A program made the translations under genes and the position numbers. Positions 1 through 10,690 of a DNA stretch of 64,000 nt are shown piece by piece; position 1 is the stretch's first letter; every line of letters begins with the position of its first letter. Source of the DNA: Haemaphysalis longicornis (taxonomy: Eukaryota; Arthropoda; Arachnida; Ixodida; Ixodidae); assembly GCA_013339765.2 (NCBI GenBank), contig CM023449.1:203695422-203759421 (forward strand), written 5' to 3'. The notes beneath the pieces were generated by a model. That model saw nothing but the letters and a program-made list of their open reading frames with translations. It was not told the origin of the DNA and ran no database searches.

Positions 1-145
1 CGGAATTGAGTTGATTTTATGCGAGCAGTCCCACTTCGCAATGAGAGCGAAGTGAAGCTGGCGCGGCTGGGGATTAAATTTACCGCCACCTGACGGAGCG
101 CGCCGTCCCTACACCGGAAATTTTTGTTACGCTGGCTGCCATTTT

Positions 146-370
146 GATTGAGTGTAGGGTTTAACGCGCCGACGCAACAAGGCGATGAGGTCGCCGTAGC
201 GGAGGGCTCGGATAATTTTGACCACTGGGGATCTTTAACGTGCGCCGAAATCTTACACACGGGCGTTTTTGCTTTTCGCGCCATAAAAAGCGGCTGCCGC
301 GGCCGGAAGTTGAACCCGCGACCTCGTGCTCAGCAGTGAACGCTTAAAGGCACTGGGCCACCGGGTGGGT
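146..370 (-). mobile_element. tRNA-headed SINE (Ruka-like), copy 1
   Basis: The minus strand reads a Pol III A-box region, a decayed B box and the conserved SINE body down to the tail. It is flanked by the 13-bp target-site duplication TGGCTGCCATTTT (133-145 and 371-383). This is a slightly decayed copy of the family seen intact at 63311. Confidence 0.8.
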
Positions 371-383
371 TGGCTGCCATTTT

Positions 384-1100
384 CGCCGGCTGCGATAGGC
401 AGGTCGCTATCCATAAAGCTGGTCGTGCTGAAAATACTATGCACTACTTCCGGTTATGGTGTACGGCCCGTAGCGTGCAGGAGAAATAAACACAAAATTC
501 GGTAGAAAATGCAAGGAGCAGGGAACGCGTGCGAAGTGGGGATTTTAGCAGCTGCATTAATAAATCTTATATTAATCTCACACCGTTTACAAACGATTTT
601 ATAATATTCTTGCGGCCAATTTAGTACAGGCTGAGGTATTGTTACTGCTCACTCATATCATTTGTGGAGATAGTAACAGCCACAGAAAAACTGGGAATTA
701 GGCAAATCGGGGCTTGTGTATTTTTGTTTGTACCGTGCAAAGATTAACTCTAAAAAAATTGCAACATTAGACACGTGGTGTCCAACAATTGAAAGCTTTG
801 TAAGGCGAAAAAATCGACACAGACTCATAAAATAATGCGTGTCAATCCACCGTTTAAGGTGGTTAGAAACCGAAGCTATAAACGACACCCATGCGACGTC
901 ACTTGAATTCCCATCGTGGCTCTAGAAAGAGTGCAACCAGACTAGTAAAATGCCACTTAAACCCTTTATTAATAAGGGGTTTCTTTTCTAGGGTTAAACC
1001 AAGGCATGATTCTAAACGGTAGGTCGGTGAGTTCTATTTGGGAAGCACATGACTGGAAACTTCTTAATATAAAATTAAGGCTGCGCAAAACGAGTGTTAC
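384..1100. other. No recognised feature
   Basis: Mixed-composition sequence with only short open frames. I see no coding, RNA or mobile-element signal. Confidence 0.5.
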
Positions 1101-1109
1101 GCGACCTCC

Positions 1110-1174
1110 CTTCTCCTCCGTCTCCGTCGCCGCCGACGGAGGCGGCGAGTGTGGCGGCAGAGACGGAGGAGAAG
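1110..1174. repeat. GC-rich inverted repeat (hairpin)
   Basis: CTTCTCCTCCGTCTC at 1110-1124 is repeated in inverse at 1160-1174. The spacer contains further GGCGGC/GCCGCC pairing. Just downstream (about 1226) lies GCGCATGCGC, an NRF1-type palindrome. Confidence 0.6.
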
Positions 1175-1989
1175 TGAGATGGAATGCGTTGCTGTAAGCG
1201 TCCTCTCATTTCTATGACTCATAGCGCATGCGCAAAGCGGGCACACGGCCGCTACACGTACCGTGAGCGGAGCGCGCAGCGGCGCGAGAGGTCGCTTTAC
1301 ACTACCAGGTGGCATTCAGCGGGAAAGCATGGGGCAAACCAGCCGATGTAGTCGGTGAGTGCACTATCTGTCTCCCCTGTCTCCGCGAAAGCTCGTAGCT
1401 CAATCGGTAAGACAACGGGCTCTCGCTCTGTTTCTCTATTTGTTCCAGGGGGGATTCCTGGGGGTGTCAGTAACTTATTTCAATTGTTCGCGGGAGTTTT
1501 CTGCTGACACCAACAGTCGCGACAGAACATTTTGGGGTAGAGGTAAAAAGTCTTCGCTTTAAAAGAATGAACAACATGGAGTGCACTTGTTTTCCCATAG
1601 CGATGAGCAAATGCAACAATTGGGGGGGTTCGGTGACGTGGACATTGAGACGGCCACGCCGCACAGCACGATTTGCAGGCTGTGTGGACGCGCGACAAGT
1701 ACCCTGTTTCACGCTAATAGAACCGGATCGAAACGTGCGAGAGAGAGACTTTTGACATTCTGGCGCATTTTTTAGATATCTACACAAAAATTAGCAATCA
1801 CTTTTACAACTGACTTTTTGCGTTATCTCCCCTCTGTTCCGTTATTCCGCTTTTTTTTCTTCCTTTGTAGCCTCATCCCGATTGTACGAAGCCCGCGCCC
1901 CCACACCAATTAATTGTATTGTTCCCAGTCAGCGCAAGTGTTTCTATTGTCTTTTCTCGGTCCGGTATGACGAGCCGTTGCGGTCATTT

Positions 1990-2110
1990 GTAATTTGTGC
2001 ACAACCCAGCCCTCGTTTTAGCTCTCCTGCCAATCAAGCCCTGAGTGGCCTTCACCGTAAGCCTTTTTGTCCTGGTTCAATAACAAAATAAACGATATCA
2101 TCATCATCAC
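1990..2110 (+). mobile_element. Probable LINE 3' tail ending in ATC repeats
   Basis: The sequence runs through CCTTTTTGTCCTGGTTCAAT to an ATAAACGATATCATCATCATCA terminus. This A-rich end with short ATC repeats is typical of tick non-LTR element tails. No coding part remains, so the call is tentative. The DNA from 2110 to 2950 shows nothing recognisable. Confidence 0.3.
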
Positions 2111-2952
2111 ACCGTTGGCCTATCAGGTAGCATTGATCAACAAGCCCTAGAGTAAGGGCAGTATATTTTGCGTGCTATCTATTTTGAATGGAAGTGCTGA
2201 CGTGCTCGCTACAAACGTATGACGTGCTCTCTGCACCCGTATACCACGGCGAAATTCTACATGTCTGATCAGAACTCTATTTACAATAGATGCTTGTCAG
2301 CGACGAACTCAAAGGCTAAATATTGTTGCCATATACCATAAATCTTTGATCCTGGCCCCAGACTCAATAAAGTGATGCTAGGTTGTTCATCTCATTCATG
2401 ACTATGTTGTGCACTTAATGTTACATCGCATTGTGCCAAATGTGCGACAGTGCAACGAGCGGCAGGTTTCCTTGATACGTTTTATTTTTTTGCCAGGCGA
2501 AATAAAGCAGAATCACTTGTATTCACTTACGTCTTCCCCCGCCGGGCATGAATACCTGCTCTATCACGGGAAATAATAGCGGAAGCCATTCTGTGTAGAG
2601 CAGTGTGCCACTGTCCCCATTGCGCAGCCACTCTAAACATTGCAACCATGGACTTCAGTAGCACAGCGGATGTTGTTCGCAGTTTTCATGTTACAGTTTG
2701 TCGCATTCTATACTGCTCTTATATGTTCCTCCTGCAGCAAAAATACATATAACTGCTGCTGTAACAATTATCCTACTGACGCTAGTTCATAATAACAAAA
2801 TCGGTGTTCAACAAACTTTTGCAGGGAGGCGCATAGAGTGCGTCACGTACACAGGCTGGAGAATCCGAAACTATGCTTCTAAGTATTAGCACTGAAAGAA
2901 AGAATTCTGTATATTTAGCGTCAATAACACGAAACATCAGGTTCACTAAATA

Positions 2953-3065
2953 ATTCATTGTGGTGAAACAGCGCGAACAAACCAAGACACAGAAGAAGAC
3001 AACATGATCGCCGACTGGTTTCCTCGACTGTACTGGTTTGCTCGCGCTGTTTCACCACAATGAAT
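2953..3065. repeat. Hairpin-type inverted repeat, MITE candidate
   Basis: A 32-bp segment at 2953-2984 containing GTGGTGAAACAGCGCG is repeated in inverse at 3034-3065 with one mismatch. The spacer is 49 bp. It looks like a foldback element or an inverted junction of a repeat end. Confidence 0.6.
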
Positions 3066-4050
3066 CTGTTCCAACCGGGCCAGTTTTCGACTTTTTTCAC
3101 AAGCGTGAATTCGTCTAAATCCTACACATCACATGTACGTATGGGTAGGAAACTATACTCCATGACTCTCCATCCACCCAATAAGCGCGGCAGGTCGTGC
3201 TTTGAAAACCTGGGACTAGAGTGACCGGTTCTACGTGGGTTTGCCGCTACGTGGCGAAAACAAAACACTATGAACTGTTTAACTTTGGACGCGTCGCTAG
3301 CAATACTTTTTGAATACTTAAACTTTTTTTGGACATGAGCCGCAGATCTAAACAAATCACGAAATAACTTTCACTGTCACTCCCGGGTAGGTTGCGGCTC
3401 GAAAAAAGTATGGGCACCATTTTCGACGAGGAGTTTTTTTCCGACTGTTCTCCTTCCGTTAATGACCCTATGAATCGCCGTCTGTTATACCGGAAGTAGG
3501 AAAACGAACGCCGAGGCTTGCCTGAGCGGATGCGGTTGACCACGATTTTCGCATTCGGTCTCCTTGTACGTAGCATATATTTCCATGGTTAAAAAGACTG
3601 AAGTGCTGTGAACACTACCACGAGGTTTTTTTTGTATGCTAATACACATGTCAAAAACCTCATTAGCCGAATCTAACTTTCACAGCTCGCCTTTCGTGAC
3701 GACGCCTGTAAGTTAAAGTCGACTGTGCTAAGTAAGTTATTCCAATAAAATGAAAATTTTTAATTCTAATTTTAATTTCCAACTCTTCTGTTCAAGACGA
3801 AATTCGCTGTTCCCCCATGCTACAAAAACGAAAGTCTCGTCGTCGGATAAGCGTGTGTAGATTGCTAGTAGTAGAGCTGAAAACAGAACGAACTGCCCGA
3901 CAGGAATTGAAGTCGGTTATAGTACACCGCGGTGGGTTTCCGGTGAGGTCGGTTGTAGCACCTGGATTGCTAGGTATTCATAATCACGTATACGCTTCGC
4001 CACCAGGCGCCTAGTGCGCGCGCATGCTAGCTTTGAGTCCTCGTTGCTTT
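3066..4050. other. No recognised feature
   Basis: AT-rich intergenic-type DNA with scattered open frames of at most about 100 codons and no motif I can name. Confidence 0.5.
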
Positions 4051-4066
4051 TATATATATATATATA

Positions 4067-4124
<58 letters not shown>

Positions 4125-4148
4125 GTGTGTGTGGTGTGTGTGGTGTGT

Positions 4149-4182
<34 letters not shown>

Positions 4183-4210
4183 GTGTGTGTGTGGTGTGTG
4201 TGTGTGTGTG

Positions 4211-4264
<54 letters not shown>

Positions 4265-4274
4265 TGCGTGTGTG
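4051..4274. repeat. (TA)n/(TG)n microsatellite
   Basis: Eighteen bases of TA alternation are followed by about 200 bases of TG with occasional GTGG and TTG interruptions. The long His/Thr and Cys/Val open frames here are artefacts of the repeat. Confidence 0.95.
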
Positions 4275-4432
4275 GTCGTAGACACTCGAGTCATGGCATG
4301 GCCCCGGGGTTAAAAAGAAGGTCTCCTTCACCCCGAGTAGTCCGAGGGGCGCTGGCTACCACCTCCAAGCACAGGAAGTAAAAGTACCTTAACATAAATA
4401 CCCGAGAAAGTGGATGGGAAAACAGCCCGCCG

Positions 4433-4778
4433 GTAGCGTAGCGGTCATCGCACCGGACGCGTATTTTGGAGGTAGTGGGATCGGATCCCACCCGGGGGGA
4501 ATTTTTTCTCCACTTTCTGTCTTTCCAAATCTTTATCTGTTTCCAATGACATGCCTGTGGTATTGCCTGTGCCCGCTGGTGGTATTAGCTCCATTTCCAC
4601 GGTTGCTGCGGTCACATGGCGTCATACCAAGCTCCAAGTATTACGATGTCCACAGTGACTACTACCTCACTAGCTTGTCCATTTCCCCAGCCAATCTAAG
4701 CGGAAGGGGAGGGGGGGTACTGAAAGGGATTTCTCCTCACTTTCCCCATCCCCGACTCGGGCAAAATAAAGTTGTACA
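4433..4778 (+). mobile_element. Second tRNA-headed SINE type
   Basis: A tRNA-like head has an A box (GTAGCGTAGCGGTCATCG) and a B-box-like GGGATCGGATCCCACC 30 nt later. A unique body and the tail GGGCAAAATAAAGTTGT follow. The tail closely matches the 3' end of a LINE at 62328-62345, suggesting a SINE that borrows LINE machinery. It is not a tRNA gene because no acceptor stem closes. Confidence 0.6.
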
Positions 4779-5243
4779 CTCACTCCCTCCAGCCAAGAGT
4801 TCGGCCATATAATGTGATGTCTCTTTGTCGGCAACATCAAACTAAGCAACGCAAAACCGAATGCTTGTCTGGCTGCCGAACGGCGGTCGCTTAATAACCG
4901 CTTATATATAACTCTCTCCAGAAGTCGTTTTGTTTATTTTATTTATGTTTTACATTAGTTGCATGGCTAAATTGTGCTGCAGAGCATTTTGGAATTCTAG
5001 AGAGAGGAAGTTTCGTTTATAGTTGGCGGCAGTGGTGGCTGGGGGTGAGACATTGATATATTGATAAGATTTAATATAACTATATAATATCCCAAATACT
5101 AAGTTCACCCAAAACTTCCTGTATTACAGACCTACAGTGATATGAAGCCACAAGTCTGTTTCAATGACGCGTGCTTCTAATTGTTGCCAATGGGCACAGA
5201 TGGTATCATGGTAGATCGTTTTAACAAACATCAGTTTTTGCAG

Positions 5244-5460
5244 TATACGATCAAAGTACCCGCTATGCGTGATCTCAGGCCCACAAACAAACAAAAAAAC
5301 CTGTGACGAAATATTGCAGACGTATGTCCGTCAAGGCATCGTTTACCCACCGTGTAACACGTTACCTCGAGGCGAATTTCAGCTCTACCACGACCCAAAA
5401 AGCCGCCAATTTAAGCCAGATCGCTTAAACTGGTCCTATGCAACACCTTCTCCGTTCAAA
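5244..5460 (+). CDS. Possible internal exon of an unrecognised gene
   Basis: A good acceptor (TTTTTGCAG) at 5235-5243 opens a frame that runs to the donor-like AAA|GTATGT at 5461. It encodes a hydrophilic segment including YHDPKSRQFKPDRLNWSYAT. The frame in fact stays open to 5952 (227 codons from 5269), unusually long for this window. I do not recognise the protein, and no partner exon is visible. A chance open frame remains possible. Confidence 0.22.
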
Positions 5461-5596
5461 GTATGTTACGAAGTAGAAAGTACAACGCATTACAATGAAA
5501 AATGCGCCGAGACTCCATTGGCGCCCATACGCCGCGGAGCAAACGTCCAGACCAGCAGATCGGCTAGCTACGAGAGGGCGCTGCGCAGGAAAGATG

Positions 5597-5713
5597 GCGG
5601 CGCCCTCGTTGGAACGATCTATAGTTGGGCAGACGGATTTAGCCGAAAAACCTTTTGGTCTTCCCCTCCACTTGTGCGAAAGAATTATGCTCCCCTCTGC
5701 ATACCGACGATGA
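5597..5713 (+). CDS. Short open frame with strong start context
   Basis: The start lies in GGAAAGATGGCGGCGCC, a context often found at metazoan starts and like the YY1 motif AAGATGGCGGC. The frame gives MAAPSLERSIVGQTDLAEKP and ends after 38 codons. It overlaps the preceding open frame in another register. It could be a first exon or a retrocopy remnant; I cannot name it. Confidence 0.15.
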   Translation, partial: AAPSLERSIVGQTDLAEKPFGLPLHLCERIMLPSAYRR

Positions 5714-6061
5714 CACTTGAGTACGAAGCTTTCTCATTAGGAATTCCTTGTTTGACGTCTTGCTTAGAATTTGGACTCGCAGACGGTTTGAACTTTAACT
5801 CGCTGAGATTTGGCTTTGACTCGAACGCAGTTTGGCCTTTTGGTCGCATCGACGTTGACTTTCACCCTTCGCCATTTGATGTCGCGAGAAGGCAGCTTCG
5901 CGTTCAACCACCGTCGTCGTTAGAGGGAAGGATGCATCATTTTTCTGTGTAATTGTGCACGTCCATGCACCGCTCTTCAGATTCGACCGTGTCAGAATTG
6001 TGAGTATTCCACTACCGGTTCACGAAGTGGTCGGACGTGGTGGTGGCTAGCTCTGGTCCAG

Positions 6062-8395
6062 GTGCTTTTTACGGGTATGTTCTGCCCCTCTGACCCGTCC
6101 TCTCGTGCGCCTTCGGACTACGGGTTCCTAATCGCAGCACTGCCTTCAGGTGATTCAATTTACACCTTTTTGATTCCACACTGTGACCTGGGAAGAAGGC
6201 CTTACGGGGTCGATGACTGCCGCATGCCGTTTCAAGAGTTTCGCGTGGTGAAGGACATCGGCGACATCGGGAGTTGGCAAATTAACTTATGTCCCCATCA
6301 GGCCGCTCATGATAACCGCCGTAAAATTCAGGTCCAGGGGCTTTTCTAAGGACCGTAATCGGCACCACCCACCCAAACTGGCAATAAAAGTGCATTGGGT
6401 TCCATTTGACGTATCGGATAAGGCTGTCCGCACGACCTTCACCGACTTCGGGATGTAAAGAACGTGCGTCAAGGCGCTTGGGCAGCGGAGGGGTTTGAAT
6501 CCGCTGAATCAACGACAAGATTGGTTGTCTTACGCCGCGTGAGGACGTATCACCTCGCATGCTCCCGCACCTGTTCAAATTTTACGGGGGTTCCGTGATG
6601 GCTGTCGTGCCTGGGTGTGCGCCTGTTTTTTGCGTTGTCGGGGGAGAGGACCTACTAGAAGGGCTGTAAAGTTTCGAAGTACACCTAGTGCAGCTCGTTC
6701 GGACACGAGACCCGCGACTGCGTCCTGGCCAACGCTAATGTCATTGGACGCCCCGAACGGCAAGTGCGCCCCGAGGTCATGGATGTCGAGGAAGCGGAGA
6801 AGGCGGCAACGATAATGTCAACTTCAAAGTGGCTATCACGGCAGGCAACAAGGAGCTACGGATGGCGACGGACGCAAATCTGCCCACTCCGCCACAGCCT
6901 GATACAGCGGGAATCACACGATGGCCCAGGAGGCCCGCGGAGGCAGACGAATATGTGACGTCAACACAGCGTCACCGGATGATCCGGCGTGGCGGCGCAT
7001 CCACGCGTGCGGAGCGACTAGCAGACGACAGCGCGGAGGAAGCCAGCCGGCTCTTGACAGGCACGCATCCAGGCAACCTAGCTCTCAATCGCCCACAGCG
7101 CCTCTAAACGCAATGGCACGCTTCCCCGGCCATGGCCTCCAAGATCACCCTGCGCGTGTTTTGCTCTTGCAGGCCACGCTCCGGCACCCGCAGTTGTCAT
7201 TTCCACCCGTGTCGACCACGTCGCATCGGAAAAGACGCCCTCGCACCTGGTACAACCGAAAGCCGCGTGGCCGCAGTGCCAAAAAACAGGTTCCATTTCC
7301 CGCGAAGGGCCGCCTCGGTCGAGCGAGAACATACGGAGGTATTTTTAAAGCAAAGCTTTACTACTTTAGCCCGTGTTTTGCGGAAGAGGCGCAAGGTGAT
7401 CTTTTGATGGGAGACACACCCCCAGCGACACACCCCGCAAAACACATCACGTGATTCACCGGGCCCGCTTTCGGCGCTGCACACAATGCCCCGTTTTCAA
7501 ATGTTCTGCGCAGCACTAGAGCGGCAGTCACCGCCGCCGCTGCGCCGGCAGCCGACCACCCCCGCAGCCTTCTATGCATGCGGCGCTGGGTCGTTTCGTG
7601 CTACGTGACACGTCTCACGCCCGGTGAGGAGGAAGGGTGCATTCGCTGCGAATGAACGCCGCATTCGGCCAAGCTAACGCCACGTTGTGCCGGCCTCATT
7701 CTGTGAACATTGCACGGGACCGAACGGCTTTGAGACGTGGTCGGCAATACACCTAAATCAAGCTATACAGCCAAATCAATACAGCTAAATCAACCGCGAA
7801 ACCAAGAATCAACAACGCTAAGCAAAGCAGTTGCTTTGCATATCCAAGGTAAAATGAGCTAAGCCACAGCCATTTTTCTCCGGTGCATCCACCGGCCTTC
7901 CCAGCCGAGGGGCGGTGCCTAAATCTGGTCACGTGAGCGGGCTCCGCGGGCCAGAAAGACAGGATTTCTCCGTCGTGTGAATCCCGCCTAAGCAACCCGG
8001 AACAACGAAGCAACTCGGAACAACAGCGACGAGGATTTAGAGTGAGTGGAGCTACCCAAGAACAAGGAGAACTACGCTGCAAGCCACAAATCATCGAAAT
8101 CGACGATCCCTGCCAAGCACAAAGAAAGAAAGTGAAAGAAAGTCAAGTGAAAGAAAGCCAAGCGAAAAGAAAGTGAGGGCGTGGCCACGAAAGATAAACA
8201 AGGGGCGTCATTGAAGCACCCGCGTGAACTGGCCGAACTAGGGGACGAACAAAAGCTTCATGGCTTGGAACGCAAGTGGGCAGTCTCAACGGGGAAGAAA
8301 GGGCCAGTAGGCATCAGAGAAATCATTGACTTCGTCAACTTCACGCGTTGCCCGACGGGATATATCCTGCCTATTGTGAGTGCCTGGGTGTAGGT
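6062..8395 (+). pseudogene. LINE ORF1 (gag-like, zinc-knuckle) remnant
   Basis: ORF1 of such LINEs encodes a nucleic-acid-binding chaperone. Readable pieces, shifted between frames, are SDYGFLIAALPSGDSIYTFL (from about 6113), KVHWVPFDVSDKAVRT (about 6389-6435) and AEGFESAESTTRLVV (about 6488). A CCHC knuckle, C-SSFG-H-ETRD-C, lies at 6689-6721. Its first Cys has become Tyr and a stop precedes the second Cys. An acidic MDVEEAEKAA stretch follows at 6779. A region reading ELAELGDEQKL (about 8230) and GPVGIREI lies before ORF2. It cannot make a full protein. Confidence 0.7.
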
Positions 8396-8418
8396 TTACT
8401 GTTTCAAAAAACACGTTT

Positions 8419-10680
8419 ATGACATTTAAGAGTCCTCTTCATGTAGGCACGCTTAATGTCCGAGGCCTCGGTTCTAAACAGCAACAGCTTCGACTGCCTG
8501 AACTTATAGAGGATAGGCAGCTAGACCTACTACCACTTCAAGAGGGCAAAGTAAAAAGCGAACAGCGCACTGACACTATGGTACAGCCTTTTAAGGCATT
8601 TTTTTTACGTGTGCGTTATTAATGCAGTTCCTGCGTCTCGACGTTGCCTTTTTCTAGGGGAAGTGGCCGAATTGTGTAGTTCAAAGGGTAACTGCCTTCC
8701 AAGAAGATCGTTATATTAGTCGTGATTTTTGCTACGAGGGGCTAGAGTTCAGGGCATTGGGCGTGTATTCGCCTACTAAAGGGAAACAACAAAAGTGTAT
8801 TTTTCGAGAACCTGATCAAGGTGCTCTATTGTGACAGGCATGCCCTGTTGGTAAAGTGACTTGACTTGCGGAGTGATGAACGAAGATTGTTCGAACGAAA
8901 ATGCCCCTTACTATCTTAGTTCTGAGTTTCCCAGACAAGCCTGAGCAACCTGAAACTCGAAGCGGTAGATTTCGCTAGTAAGGGGCATACGGGTAGATAC
9001 CCACTACCAGGGCTCGAGCCATGCCCTTCTCGACCTAATATATTGAGCGTCAAACCTTTCCTGTGGGTGCAGTAATTAGCCTGCTAAAAAGGTAACCTTC
9101 AGCGCCCACTGATTAGTATTAGTCACGGTGGGAGGGATGAAACAACGAAAAGCAAAATATAACTTAGAACTCTGGAAGTTTGACTCAAGCAAGTGCAGGG
9201 CGAAAAGTTTTTAAAAATTATCGAAGAGAACGAAGAAATGGACGATGCCATTGGACACAACAACATTATGGAAAGATGGGAGTACTTCAAACAGCCTGTC
9301 AAAATGAGTGCTATCGAGCCCTCCACTGAGATGAAATTCGAGGAAAAAACGAAGGAACCTGAGTTAACAGGATAACTAAATCTACTGGAAGTAGAAGAAA
9401 CCCGTAAGCAAAACACGTTCATAGCTGACAAACGTAACGTGATGGCAAAAATAGAAGTGATGGAAGCAGAAAAAGGATAAAGGAGATTAGAGCACGGGCA
9501 TAACGTTTCACGGCTGGCGAGACGCCAACAAAAAAGGGCACTAGGGAAATAAAAACTTTGCGCAAAAAATAACGAGATAAGTCGAATTGTGCTATAATGG
9601 CGGAGTTACAGGGCAACACGAAATACAACCCCCTTTTTTAACATTACCAAGATCTTTTCTCTCAGATAAAGCCACATAACAGTTTCGGCCGTCCTTTGCT
9701 CACGCAATTACCTCAGCTAGTAGAACGACGTTACCGAGGGACTTGCGTATCCACACCGTGAGTGAACTGAAAAGAAACACAAAACCCATAGTGGTAAATC
9801 TTAACCTGATGGTTCAGGGGCAGGATTTTGTAAATCCTTCTAGACACACTCGGCAGTCCTCTTTTGCGATGCTTTTCGTGAATCGTTCCGTCTGGGTTGT
9901 CTACCTCAATCCTTCTGCCGAGCCCACACGATACTTATACCCAAAGACGATGACCAGAGCAGCTGAGCAAAGTAAGTAGATGCAGACCAATCACACTCCC
10001 AAACACAAACACAGATTTTCATAAAGTAGCTAAAACTTACAAGCTGTGTATAAAAGCATTCTGGACTTAACGTGAAACGTTCAACAACTGGAGCCTCTTT
10101 GCAGCTTTTCAATCTTCCGTCTGTTTCACCTCAATCGCAGTATACTGGAATGTTTGACAGAACTTTAGGCTTGGAGAAATGCTAAATTCTGCCTTTGCAG
10201 AAGCCTTTGATACTGTTTCAGGTGCAGATTCGCATTAAACAATTTTCATATTAAAATTTGCTGTAATTCTCAGACCCGATATTGATTGATTGATTGATTG
10301 ATTGTAGGGTTTAACGCGCCGACGCAAACGCAGGCGATGACCCGGCGCACCCCGTAGTGGAGGGGCTCCGGATTAATTTTGACCCACCTGGGGATCTTTA
10401 ACGTGCGCCGAAATCTCGTACACACGGGCGTTTTTGCTTTTCGCCTCCATCAGAAAAGCGGCCGCCGCGGCCGGGAATCGAACCCGTGATCTCGTGCTCA
10501 GCAGCGCAAACGCCTTAGCCACTGAGCCACTGCGGCGGGTAATTCTCAGACCGTCGGCATGCCTAAAGACATTTTTCGAAGGGATCATGATGTCATATCT
10601 TAACTCTACCACAAAAATAATCATCAATTCGAAACTAACAGAAAGCATTCAAGTCCATTCGTCAGTGCGGCAGTGATGTG
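8419..10680 (+). pseudogene. LINE ORF2 endonuclease/reverse transcriptase remnant
   Basis: ORF2 starts at ATG 8419 (MTFKSPLHVGTLNVRGLGSK), with the AP-endonuclease motifs NVRG and LLPLQEGKV, the latter with its catalytic Glu. The first frame is lost near the T-run at about 8598-8605. Later pieces include MERWEYFKQPVKMSAIEPST (about 9268) and HTILIPKDDD (about 9924). RPITL follows at about 9984, and AFAEAFDTVS (10191-10220) resembles RT motif A. After the SINE the frame resumes with SYLNSTTKIIINSKLTESIQ up to VRQ near 10673. The YADD-type motif is not present, so the copy is 3'-truncated and dead. Confidence 0.75.
10277..10538 (-). mobile_element. tRNA-headed SINE (Ruka-like), copy 2, in LINE RT
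   Basis: A full-length copy reads, on the minus strand, GCAGTGGCTCAGTGGCTAAG (A box), a B box GGTTCGATTCCC-like sequence, a conserved body and a (CAAT)n tail. It is flanked by the perfect 14-bp duplication GTAATTCTCAGACC (10263-10276, 10539-10552). Removing it rejoins the interrupted RT reading of the LINE. Confidence 0.92.
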
Positions 10681-10690
10681 CCTGGTCGTC

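Larger units (their letters stand above)
5990..10690 (+). mobile_element. Decayed non-LTR LINE with two ORFs, split by a SINE
   Basis: One element in plus orientation: 5' leader (about 5990-6080), ORF1 remnant, ORF2 remnant with AP-endonuclease and partial reverse transcriptase. It has several stops and frameshifts and is truncated after the middle of the RT domain. A SINE sits at 10277-10538 inside the RT. Order and motifs fit the I/CR1-type elements abundant in ticks; the exact clade is not settled here. Confidence 0.8.

Noticed and set aside
3917..4381. Several 80-125 codon frames rich in Cys/Val or His/Thr
   Set aside because: They are translations of the TG microsatellite.
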